64,000 bases of DNA from NCBI RefSeq assembly GCF_001429185.1, contig NZ_LMIW01000010.1:310001-374000 (forward strand), given 5' to 3'. Below the pieces are notes generated by a model, which had not been told where the DNA came from, made no database searches, and saw only the letters and a list, made by a program, of their open reading frames with translations. Both the position numbers and the translations under genes were made by a program. Numbering within the stretch: the first letter of the stretch is position 1; every line of letters begins with the position of its first letter. Positions 57,382-64,000 of the stretch are shown here, one piece after another. The DNA comes from Terrabacter sp. Root85. GTDB taxonomy: Bacteria; Actinomycetota; Actinomycetes; Actinomycetales; Dermatophilaceae.

Positions 57382-58584
57382 TCAGCCGGCGACGCAGGCG
57401 CCGGTGTCGACCTCGGCTCCCGCCGACATGGCCTCGTCGAGCACCGGTTTGGCCTCGGCGAGCGTCAGCGCGTAGCCGGTCGCGTCGTCCTCGAGCGACT
57501 TGGCAAAGATGACACCGACGACCCGACCATCGGTGTCGAGCAGGGGCCCGCCGGAGTTGCCCGGCTGCACGGTCGAGGCGAGCGAGTAGATCTCGCGGAT
57601 GACGCGCTCGCTGCCGTAGATGTCGAGCCCGCGGGCCTCGAGCTGGGCCCGGACGCGGGCGGACACGACCCGGTAGGGGCCGTCGAGCGGAAAGCCGGGG
57701 ACCGCGGCCGACTCGCCGCGCTTCAGCTCGCCGCCGAGCGGGAGCGCCGGCAGCGCCAGGCCCGGCACGCTGAGCACGGCGAGGTCGCGACGGGAGTCGA
57801 AGACGATGACACGCGCCCGGAGCGTCTGGTCGCCGCCCTCGACCCGCACCTCGTCGGCGCCGGCGACGACGTGGGCGTTGGTGACGATGCGGCCCGGGGA
57901 GAGCACCCAGCCGGTGCCCTCCTGGCCGCGCTGGCACGACTGGGACTGGGTCGTCACCTTGACGACGGACCGGCCGGCCGCGCGGATCGCCGCCGACTGC
58001 GCGACAGCGGGGTCGGGGTCCTGCACCGGCGTGATCGGCTCGGGTGCGAGATCGCCGAACACCTGCGGGAAGCCCTGGCTGGACAGGAAGCCGCGGAAGC
58101 TCGCGAAGACCTGGCCGGTCTGCTCGGGGACGACGGAGTTGACGACCTGCAGCACCTTCGAGTCGGCCATCGCCTTGGACAGCGCCGGGTTGCCGGCCGT
58201 GCGCAGCGCACCGCCGATGAACCAGATGATGAGGCTGGCGGCGAGCATGACGACGATGCCACCGAGGACCGAGTCGACCTGACGCAGCGAGGTCTGGCCG
58301 ACGCGGCGCCGGATCCGTGCCCCGAGGAGGCTGCCGAGGTACTGGCCGAGCCACCCGAACGCGACGACACCGAGGATGAGCACGAGCACCCGGGTGCGGT
58401 CGTTGTCGGCAACCGACTGCCACCGTGCCAGCATCTCGGGCAGCTGCCACACCGCGAACATCGCGAAGGCGAAGAAGCCGACGAGCGAGAAGACGCTCTG
58501 GATCAGCCCCTGCCGGTAGCCGGAGTAGCCGTACGCCAGCAGGAGCAGGACCAGGGCGATGTCGAGCACGACACTGCCGGTCAT
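57382..58584 (-). CDS. marP: MarP-type membrane serine protease (CvpA + trypsin-like)
   Basis: 400 residues: four membrane helices of a CvpA-like domain (1-130) and an extracytoplasmic trypsin-like domain (about 195-395) with His in VTNAHVVAG (about 237), Asp in SRRDLAVLSV (about 265) and Ser in VQPGNSGGPLLD (about 343). In M. tuberculosis MarP (Rv3671c) keeps the cytoplasm neutral during acid stress by cleaving a peptidoglycan hydrolase. Cys in QSQSCQRG and GACVAG may form a disulfide as in MarP. ATG 58584 overlaps the NUDIX stop by 4 bases. Part of the leftward nth-nudix-marP operon. Confidence 0.93.
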   Translation of the reverse strand: MTGSVVLDIALVLLLLAYGYSGYRQGLIQSVFSLVGFFAFAMFAVWQLPEMLARWQSVADNDRTRVLVLILGVVAFGWLGQYLGSLLGARIRRRVGQTSLRQVDSVLGGIVVMLAASLIIWFIGGALRTAGNPALSKAMADSKVLQVVNSVVPEQTGQVFASFRGFLSSQGFPQVFGDLAPEPITPVQDPDPAVAQSAAIRAAGRSVVKVTTQSQSCQRGQEGTGWVLSPGRIVTNAHVVAGADEVRVEGGDQTLRARVIVFDSRRDLAVLSVPGLALPALPLGGELKRGESAAVPGFPLDGPYRVVSARVRAQLEARGLDIYGSERVIREIYSLASTVQPGNSGGPLLDTDGRVVGVIFAKSLEDDATGYALTLAEAKPVLDEAMSAGAEVDTGACVAG

Positions 58585-59324
58585 GACCGCCTCCCTCCGA
58601 GGTAGCGCTCGGGGAGCTCGCGCCGGATCTCAGGATCCCACGGCCGGGAGAGTCCGCCGAGCTCGAGGACGCTGCTGACGAGCCCGGCGGTGAAGCCCCA
58701 CAGGAGCAGGTGGTCGAGGTCGAAGCCCGGTCCGACGTAGCCCGAGGGATGCGTCACCGAGAAGCGGGTGGCCGGGTCGACGAGGTGCGAGACCGGCACC
58801 GAGAGCACGTCGTGCACCTCGGCCGGGTCGCGGACCCCGATCGGCGAGGGCTGCGCCCACCAGCCGAGCACCGGCGCGACGACGAACTGGGCCGGCGCGA
58901 GGAAGAGCGAGGGCAGCTGGGCGACGACGTCGACCCCCGCCGGGTCGATGCCCGTCTCCTCCTCGGCCTCGCGCAGCGCGGTGGCGACGAGGTCGTCGTC
59001 CCCGGGGTCGCGGGAGCCGCCCGGGAAGGCGATCTGGGCCGGCTGGGTGCGCATCGTGTGCGAGCGCTCGATGAGCACGACGTGCTCGCCGTCGTCGTCG
59101 GCGCCGGCGGGTGGGGGGCCGAAGAGGATGAGGACCGCCGACTCGCGGCCGCCCTCCTCCGGCGGCAGGAAGCGGGAGAACCACTCGGGCGCGACCTCCT
59201 CGAGGCGCACGGCGAGCTCGTCCATCCACGCCGGACGCGGCACGGTCCCCGCCCCGGGCGTCGGGGAGGGCTCGATGGAACCCGACCTGCCGGCATACGC
59301 GATCCGGCTGAGCGTGTGGGTCAC
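58581..59324 (-). CDS. NUDIX hydrolase, CoA pyrophosphatase-like
   Basis: 247 residues. The Nudix box G-x5-E-x7-REUxEExGU is seen as [20 protein letters not shown] followed by EETGI (about 130-155), preceded by IAFPGGS. The C-terminal [19 protein letters not shown] is the signature of the CoA-pyrophosphatase (NudL) group, which splits CoA to 4'-phosphopantetheine and ADP. GTG 59324 overlaps the nth stop as GTGA and is preferred over the long frame to 59447. Its stop overlaps the marP ATG. Conserved in the actinobacterial nth-nudix-marP order (Rv3672c). Confidence 0.9.
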   Translation of the reverse strand: MTHTLSRIAYAGRSGSIEPSPTPGAGTVPRPAWMDELAVRLEEVAPEWFSRFLPPEEGGRESAVLILFGPPPAGADDDGEHVVLIERSHTMRTQPAQIAFPGGSRDPGDDDLVATALREAEEETGIDPAGVDVVAQLPSLFLAPAQFVVAPVLGWWAQPSPIGVRDPAEVHDVLSVPVSHLVDPATRFSVTHPSGYVGPGFDLDHLLLWGFTAGLVSSVLELGGLSRPWDPEIRRELPERYLGGRRS

Positions 59325-60046
59325 TTCGGCGCCAGCTCGTACTTCAGGAGCTTCGCCGCCTTGTCGGGGTCGGTCTCGCCGGCGCCGTAGCTGGGGCACC
59401 AGCGCGCGACCGGGCACGCCCCGCAGGCCGGCTTCTTCGCGTGGCACGTGCGGCGGCCGTGGAAGATGACGACGTGGCTGAGCATCGTCCAGTCCTTGCG
59501 CATGAAGAGCGCGCCGACCTCGTGCTCGACCTTGACCGGGTCCTCCTCCTCGGTCCAGCCGAAGCGGCGTGCGAGGCGGCCGAAGTGGGTGTCGACGGTG
59601 ATGCCGGGGACGCCGAAGGCGTTGCCGAGCACGACGTTGGCCGTCTTGCGGCCCACACCCGGGAGCGTCACGAGGTCCTTGAGGCGCGGCGGCACCTCGC
59701 CGTCGAAACGCTCGACGAGGGCGATCCCGAGCTTGATGAGCGAGTCGGTCTTGGCGCGGTAGAAGCCGGTCGGCTGGATGATCGTCTCGAGCTCGGTGCG
59801 GTCGGCGTTCGCGTAGTCAGCGGCCGTCGGGTACTTCGCGAAGACGATCGGCGTCACCTTGTTGACCCCGACGTCGGTGGTCTGCGCCGACAGGATCGTC
59901 GCGACGAGCAGCTCGAGGGGCGTGCTGAAGTCGAGCTCACAGTGGGCGTACGGGTAGCGCTCATGGAGGGAGCGGTACATCTTCCGGGCGCGCCGGGTCC
60001 GCGCCACAGGGGTCTCGTCGTCGATCACGAGGGCTCGGGGGGACAC
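59321..60046 (-). CDS. nth: Endonuclease III
   Basis: 241-residue DNA glycosylase/AP lyase that removes oxidised pyrimidines. Helix-hairpin-helix [13 protein letters not shown] with the catalytic Lys (about 135), catalytic Asp in [14 protein letters not shown], and the [4Fe-4S] loop C-x6-C-x2-C-x5-C in [17 protein letters not shown]. Length and order are normal. GTG 60046 is chosen because TACAGT ends 7 bases upstream with no ribosome-binding site, a leaderless arrangement; GTG 60055 is in frame but would place the -10 inside. First gene of the nth-nudix-marP operon. Confidence 0.95.
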   Translation of the reverse strand: MSPRALVIDDETPVARTRRARKMYRSLHERYPYAHCELDFSTPLELLVATILSAQTTDVGVNKVTPIVFAKYPTAADYANADRTELETIIQPTGFYRAKTDSLIKLGIALVERFDGEVPPRLKDLVTLPGVGRKTANVVLGNAFGVPGITVDTHFGRLARRFGWTEEEDPVKVEHEVGALFMRKDWTMLSHVVIFHGRRTCHAKKPACGACPVARWCPSYGAGETDPDKAAKLLKYELAPK

Positions 60047-60053
60047 GGACGAC

Positions 60054-60059
60054 ACTGTA
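60054..60059 (-). promoter_or_regulatory. Putative -10 box (TACAGT) of leaderless nth
   Basis: On the minus strand TACAGT ends 7 bases before GTG 60046. Same geometry as upstream of deaD and the ABC-type ATPase gene. Confidence 0.5.
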
Positions 60060-60215
60060 TGCCGCCGCGCTGTCACCCGCTGTCCGCCTCCGTGGGGCGG
60101 TCGGTCGGGTCGCGTTCGTCCAGGGTTTGGTGCGGTTGCGTCCCGGGCGCGTCCAAGGTTGCGCAAGAAGCGAACCCGAGGTGGGTACGTCCTGCGTGCA
60201 CGGGAGGAGTCCGAC

Positions 60216-60992
60216 ATGTCAACGGATACGCGCACCGCAGCACCGACCCCGACCGGAGCCTCCGCGATGGAGGTCCCCGAGGAGCACCACGGGCTCGAGA
60301 CGACCCTCGACCTGCTGGCCGGGATGGACCTCGCCCACGCGTCCGACGCCGACGTCGTCCGGGCCCTCGAGCTCATGGTCACCCATGCCGAGTTCCCCTG
60401 CCTCGGGGCCAAGTCCGTCTTCCGCCGCGGCAGCGTCGCGCACGCCGTCCTCGACGACATGACCGATCCCGACGTCCCCGGCCAGCTGCTCGAGCGCCTC
60501 GAGACGTTCGCCCGGGCCATCGAGGGCGAGAGTGGCTTCCACTCCTTCATCGCGACCTTCCGTGGACCCCTGCCGAGCGACGAGTCCGCCTTCGAGTCGG
60601 CCCTCTTCGGGCTGCTCCAGCGGCTCCACGACGCCGACGACAGTTCTTGGGCCGACGGGGTGGGCTCGGACCCCAACGACCCGCACTTCGCCTTCTCCGC
60701 CGGCGGCACGGCGTACTTCATCGTCGGGCTGCACCCGGCCGCCTCCCGGGTGGCCCGCCGCGCGCCGCTGCCCACGCTCGTCTTCAACCCGCACGCCCAG
60801 TTCGAGGAGCTGCGCACCGAGGGCCGCTTCGACGGGATGCGCACGACGATCCGGCGGCGCGACGAGGACCTCCAGGGCTTCGTCAACCCGATGGTCGCCG
60901 ACCACGGCGACAGCAGCGAGGCCATGCAGTACTCCGGGCGGCATCACCAGGCCGGCTGGGAGCCGCCCCTCGACGTCCACGACGCCGACTAG
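60216..60992 (+). CDS. YqcI/YcgG-family protein (GntA-like haem-dependent N-hydroxylase)
   Basis: 258 residues. The C-terminal half has the family core: [20 protein letters not shown] then [41 protein letters not shown]. Members include GntA, which hydroxylates a guanidine nitrogen using haem, and uncharacterised relatives. The HP-x-SR motif and conserved His fit haem binding. ATG 60216 has GGGAGGAGT upstream. It is followed after 59 bases by a DUF1989 gene, so the pair is probably one unit acting on a guanidine or urea-type compound; substrate unknown. Confidence 0.8.
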   Translation: MSTDTRTAAPTPTGASAMEVPEEHHGLETTLDLLAGMDLAHASDADVVRALELMVTHAEFPCLGAKSVFRRGSVAHAVLDDMTDPDVPGQLLERLETFARAIEGESGFHSFIATFRGPLPSDESAFESALFGLLQRLHDADDSSWADGVGSDPNDPHFAFSAGGTAYFIVGLHPAASRVARRAPLPTLVFNPHAQFEELRTEGRFDGMRTTIRRRDEDLQGFVNPMVADHGDSSEAMQYSGRHHQAGWEPPLDVHDAD

Positions 60993-61051
60993 ACGCACGC
61001 ACGCACGACCCGACGACCCGACACACGACCGAGGACCACAGGGGAGCAAGG

Positions 61052-61735
61052 ATGACGATCTCGCAGGACACCCGACTCATGACCGACCGACTCTTCGGCC
61101 CCGGCGGCCCGGTGCTGCAACCGGCCGGCGACTACCGTGACGGCATGGACCTGACCCGGCTCGCCCCCCAGACCGGAGCCGCCTTCGTCCTCAGGGCCGG
61201 GCAGCGACTCACCGTCATCGACCCGACCGGCGAGCAGGTCAGCGACTTCTTTGCCGTCATGGACGACGACCGCGACGAGTGGTTCAGCTCGGGCCGCACC
61301 ATCGACTACGCCAACTCGACCGCCGTGACGACCGGCAGCGTGCTCTACAGCAACCGGAGCCGGCCGATGGCGACCGTCGTCGAGGACACGTGCGGTCACC
61401 ACGACATCCTGCTGACCCCGTGCTCCCAGCAGACCTTCGACCTGCTCTACCCCGAGTTCGAAGGCGCCTACCACCCGAGCTGCTTCGAGAACCTCGCGAC
61501 GACCATGGCGGAGTTCGACGTCGAGCCCGACCGCATCTCGACCACGCTCAACATCTTCATGAACGTGTGGACCGAGCGCGACGGCGAGCTGCACATCGAC
61601 CCGCCGACGTCCACGGCCGGTGACCGTTTCGTCCTGCGGGCCGAGGCCGACCTCGTCGTCGGCCTGACCGCCTGCTCGGCCGAGAAGTCCAACAACGGGG
61701 TCTGCAAGCCGATCGACTACCGCATCGACGACTGA
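61052..61735 (+). CDS. DUF1989 / urea carboxylase-associated protein
   Basis: 227 residues. LRAGQRLTVIDPTGEQVSDF, VVEDTCGHHDILLTPCSQQT and CFENLATTMAEF, together with the late LRAEADLVVGLTACSAEKSN, are the DUF1989 (urea carboxylase-associated protein 1/2) signature. The His pair and cysteines could bind metal. These proteins cluster with guanidine- and urea-degrading genes in other bacteria, and here with a GntA-like gene. ATG 61052 has GGGGAGCAAGG upstream. The frame extends upstream to 59441 on the plus strand only as noise over the nth region. Confidence 0.82.
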   Translation: MTISQDTRLMTDRLFGPGGPVLQPAGDYRDGMDLTRLAPQTGAAFVLRAGQRLTVIDPTGEQVSDFFAVMDDDRDEWFSSGRTIDYANSTAVTTGSVLYSNRSRPMATVVEDTCGHHDILLTPCSQQTFDLLYPEFEGAYHPSCFENLATTMAEFDVEPDRISTTLNIFMNVWTERDGELHIDPPTSTAGDRFVLRAEADLVVGLTACSAEKSNNGVCKPIDYRIDD

Positions 61736-61788
61736 GACGCGCGGCCCGAAACCCCTGTGGTGGCAGGGCAACGGTGGAGGCGACGTGG

Positions 61789-61794
61789 CACACT
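61789..61794 (+). promoter_or_regulatory. Possible -10 box (CACACT) of leaderless crp
   Basis: CACACT ends 6 bases before GTG 61801; no ribosome-binding site is seen. The match to TAnnnT is weaker than for the other leaderless genes. Confidence 0.3.
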
Positions 61795-61800
61795 GACCCC

Positions 61801-62478
61801 GTGGATCTCGACGTGGTGAGGCGTGCGCCCCTGTTCAAGGCTCTGGACGACGAGGCGGCCTCCGCGCTGCAGTCGGAGATGAGCCGGTCGCACATGGAGC
61901 GCGGCGACGTGCTCTTCCACGAGGGAGACCGGGGCGACACGCTCTACGTCATCGCCGAGGGCAAGATCAAGCTCGGCCGCACGAGCCCCGACGGACGCGA
62001 GAACCTCGTCGCCATCCTCGGCCCGGGCGAGATGTTCGGCGAGCTCAGCCTCTTCGACCCGGGCCCGCGCACCATGACGGCCACGGCCGTCGCCGAGACG
62101 CAGCTCCTCGGCCTCGGCAACGACTCCCTCACGGCGATCCTCACCGGCCGCCCCGAGGTCTCCAAGGCCCTGCTCGCGGCGCTCGCGCAGCGCCTGCGCC
62201 GCACCAATGCCCACCTCGCCGACCTCGTCTTCACCGACGTCCCCGGTCGCGTCGCCAAGGCCCTGCTCGACCTGTCCGAGCGCTTCGGCCGCCCCGTCGA
62301 GGGCGGCATCATGGTCTCCCACGACCTCACCCAGGAGGAGCTCGCGCAGCTCGTCGGCGCCTCCCGCGAGACGGTCAACAAGGCGCTCGCGGACTTCGCG
62401 ACGCGTGGCTGGCTGCGGCTCGAGGCGCGCGCCGTGCTCCTGCAGGACGTCGAGCGGCTCAAGCGCCGCGCTCGCTGA
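61801..62478 (+). CDS. crp: Crp/Fnr-family global regulator (GlxR/CRP-Mt type)
   Basis: 225 residues, the usual size of actinobacterial CRP. The cyclic-nucleotide domain (about 1-120) has FHEGDRGDTLYVIAEGKIKL, and GEMFGELSLFDPGPRTMTAT is the cAMP-phosphate pocket with Arg. A long C-helix leads to a winged HTH (about 165-215) with LTQEELAQLVGASRETVNKA as the recognition part. A global cAMP-responsive regulator (Rv3676 in M. tuberculosis, GlxR in Corynebacterium). GTG 61801 gives the family N-terminus (DLDVVRRAPLFKAL). It is adjacent to MBL and nth as in other Actinobacteria. Confidence 0.95.
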   Translation: MDLDVVRRAPLFKALDDEAASALQSEMSRSHMERGDVLFHEGDRGDTLYVIAEGKIKLGRTSPDGRENLVAILGPGEMFGELSLFDPGPRTMTATAVAETQLLGLGNDSLTAILTGRPEVSKALLAALAQRLRRTNAHLADLVFTDVPGRVAKALLDLSERFGRPVEGGIMVSHDLTQEELAQLVGASRETVNKALADFATRGWLRLEARAVLLQDVERLKRRAR

Positions 62479-62492
62479 CTCGCGCCCCCCGC

Positions 62493-62541
62493 CGGTTGAG
62501 GTGGACACGCGGGCAGATCGCCTCGCCGAAAACCTCAACCG
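62493..62541. terminator. Hairpin between convergent crp and kinase genes
   Basis: CGGTTGAGGT (62493-62502) pairs perfectly with ACCTCAACCG (62532-62541), loop 29 bases. The arm overlaps the kinase stop codon. Belongs to the GGTT-n-GAGGT hairpin group also found at 56.4-56.5 kb. Confidence 0.55.
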
Positions 62542-63188
62542 CTGAGGGACCAGCCGTGCGGACCGTTGAGCACGACGCGGTCGGCCTCGCCGGTGGCCAG
62601 GACGAGCGCTGCGTTGACGTCGTCGTTGCGTGCCACCCAGGCCTCGGCCTCGCCCGGCGCCTTGCCGAACCGGACGTGGCGATCGACGAGCCGCGACCGT
62701 CGCAGGTCGTCGTCCCCCGACACGAACCAGACCTCGGCGAGCTGTGCCCTGGCCCGCGCCCACCGCTCCTCGGGGAGCAGCAGGTAGTTGCCCTCGGTGA
62801 CGACGAGACGGGCGGCCGGGGGCACGACCATGGCCGCCGCGATCGGCTGCTCGAGCGTCCGCTCGAAGCCGGGCGCGTAGACCCACGAGTCGGGCTGCTC
62901 GGCGAGACGACGCAACAGGGCGGCATACCCGTCGGCGTCGAAGGTGTCCGGCGCACCCTTGCGCGACCGCGAGCCCAGCCGGTCGAGCTGGGCGTCAGCG
63001 AGGTGGAAGCCGTCCATCGGCACGTGGGCGACCCAGTCCGCACCCTTGCGAGCCGCGACGGCCTCGAGCAGCGCCTCCGCGAGGGTCGACTTGCCCGCCC
63101 CCGGCGCGCCGGCGATGCCGAGCACGAGCCGGCGGCGGTCGCCCACGAGCGCCACCGCGGCAGCCGCGAGCTCCTCGATGCCGTGCAC
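62535..63188 (-). CDS. Nucleoside/nucleotide kinase family protein (P-loop)
   Basis: 217 residues. Walker A GIAGAPGAGKSTLAEALL (about 22-39), substrate loop VPMDGFHLADAQLD, and VVTEGNYLLLPEERW place it in the uridine-kinase/pantothenate-kinase-like group often called nucleoside triphosphate hydrolase or FrcK-like. VWFVSGDDDLRRSRLVDRHV is a lid with Arg residues. Likely phosphorylates a small sugar or nucleoside. GTG 63188 with GGGAG 9 bases upstream is given; GTG 63212, overlapping the MBL stop by GTGA, is the alternative. Downstream of the MBL gene in one unit. Confidence 0.8.
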   Translation of the reverse strand: MHGIEELAAAAVALVGDRRRLVLGIAGAPGAGKSTLAEALLEAVAARKGADWVAHVPMDGFHLADAQLDRLGSRSRKGAPDTFDADGYAALLRRLAEQPDSWVYAPGFERTLEQPIAAAMVVPPAARLVVTEGNYLLLPEERWARARAQLAEVWFVSGDDDLRRSRLVDRHVRFGKAPGEAEAWVARNDDVNAALVLATGEADRVVLNGPHGWSLSG

Positions 63189-63208
63189 GGTCGGAGTCTC
63201 CCACCTCG

Positions 63209-64000
63209 TCACGGGTGGGTGCGGAGGTACTCCAGCTGCGCCTGCACCGACAGCTCGGCCGCCGGCCAGACGCTTCGCGGCACGTCGGCGTAGACCTCCT
63301 CGACGACCGCGTATGCCGTCTGCGCACCTCGGGCGACCGCGTCGCGCACCTGCCCCAACCGTTCGGCGCGGTGCCTGAGGTAGAAGGTCACGGTGGCGGC
63401 CGCGTCGGCGACGAACGGCCCGTGGCCCGGGAGCAGGCTCGTGACGTCCCCGGCCCGGGTCAGCGCCTCGATGCGGTCGAGCGAGGCGAGGTAGGCCTCG
63501 AGGCTGCCGTCGGGCCAGGCGACGACGGTCGTGCCGCGCCCGAGGATCGTGTCGCCGGTGAGCAGGGTGTTGTCGGCGGGGAGGACGAACGAGAACGAGT
63601 CGCTCGTGTGTCCGGGCGTCTCCACGGCCAGGATCTCGAGCCCGCCGACCGTGATGGTCTCGCCGGCCCACAGGTCGTCGTGCCCGCGCCCGAACGCGCG
63701 CACTGGCGCACCGGTCAGCTCGTGGAACCGGTCCGCGCTCTCGGCGTGGTCGTCGTGCCCGTGGGTGAGGAGGGTCAGCGCGACCCGGCGCCCCGTCTCG
63801 GCGACCCGCGTCAGCACGTGCTGGAGGTGGCCCTCGTCGAGCGGGCCCGGGTCGACGACGACGACCTCGTCGGAGCCCGGCTCGGCGAGCAACCACGTGT
63901 TCGTGCCGTCGAGGGTCATCGGCGACGGGTTGGGGCAGAGCACGCACTCGGCGCGCTCGCTCGTGACGCCGCCGTGCCAGCCGGGGTCGGCCGCGGTGCC
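63209..64000 (-). CDS. MBL-fold metallo-hydrolase (5' truncated by window edge)
   Basis: At least 263 residues, open to the right edge (frame stays open through 63944-64000), so the start lies outside. Motifs: LTHGHDDHAES (zinc ligands HxHxDH), VETPGHTSDSF, LTGDTILGRGTT and LPGHGPFV, the LACTB2-like subgroup. The N-terminal LCPNPSPMTLDGTNTWLL is typical of the actinobacterial protein beside crp (Rv3677c). Probably a hydrolase of small esters or RNA ends; the substrate is not known. Its stop overlaps the possible early start of the kinase gene. Confidence 0.88.
   Translation of the reverse strand, partial: GTAADPGWHGGVTSERAECVLCPNPSPMTLDGTNTWLLAEPGSDEVVVVDPGPLDEGHLQHVLTRVAETGRRVALTLLTHGHDDHAESADRFHELTGAPVRAFGRGHDDLWAGETITVGGLEILAVETPGHTSDSFSFVLPADNTLLTGDTILGRGTTVVAWPDGSLEAYLASLDRIEALTRAGDVTSLLPGHGPFVADAAATVTFYLRHRAERLGQVRDAVARGAQTAYAVVEEVYADVPRSVWPAAELSVQAQLEYLRTHP

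Overview
The window is a high-GC actinobacterial chromosome segment (about 70% G+C by eye, strong G/C third positions, GTG/TTG starts, many 4-base ATGA/GTGA gene overlaps, leaderless genes with a TAnnnT box about 7 bases before the start codon). Gene content and order suggest an Intrasporangiaceae/Micrococcales-type organism; this is inferred from content, not from a search. No rRNA, tRNA, CRISPR array, insertion sequence or integrase was seen.

Left part (1-25 kb): end of a secreted protein, a DEAD-box RNA helicase, a LuxR-type regulator, an ABC-type ATPase and an acyltransferase. A complete Tad pilus operon runs leftwards (15.4 to 6.9 kb): two Flp pilins, TadE, a TadG-like protein, CpaB, CpaE/TadZ, TadA, TadB fused to a VWA domain, and TadC. 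No prepilin peptidase is in view. The operon seems to end in a polytopic membrane protein with an extracytoplasmic tail; a probable paralogue lies on the other side of the locus beside a GT87 mannosyltransferase. Around 18-23 kb are a second acyltransferase, a PIG-V-like glycosyltransferase and a gtrA/GT2/methyltransferase operon. NhaA follows at 23.9 kb.

Middle (25-57 kb): a lower-GC six-gene carbohydrate island (25.25-32.47 kb) has two divergent three-gene arms: GT2, TIM-barrel isomerase and NAD-reductase on one side; FAD-oxidase, divergent GT2 and a 922-residue membrane protein on the other. Then come a holin-X membrane protein, an EphE-like alpha/beta hydrolase without a visible nucleophile, a cytoplasmic class A serine hydrolase, and a 2300-residue secreted protein built from a roughly 939-bp higher-order repeat. 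Next are an OmpR-type two-component system divergent from a ferric-reductase-like flavocytochrome plus a flavinylated FMN-binding protein, a large secreted subtilase, and a CitA/CitB-type two-component system divergent from a tctCBA tricarboxylate transporter with a UspA protein.

Right part (57-64 kb): a conserved actinobacterial housekeeping block, marP - NUDIX - nth - (GntA-like hydroxylase + DUF1989 pair) - crp - kinase - MBL hydrolase. Together with the tad genes, nhaA, holin-X and the ephE-like gene this recalls Mycobacterium tuberculosis Rv3654c-Rv3677c, so the window reads as an old syntenic block opened at several places by accessory modules. At DNA level, GGCATAC/GTATGCC is strikingly over-represented, and related palindromic hairpins sit at several gene 3' ends.
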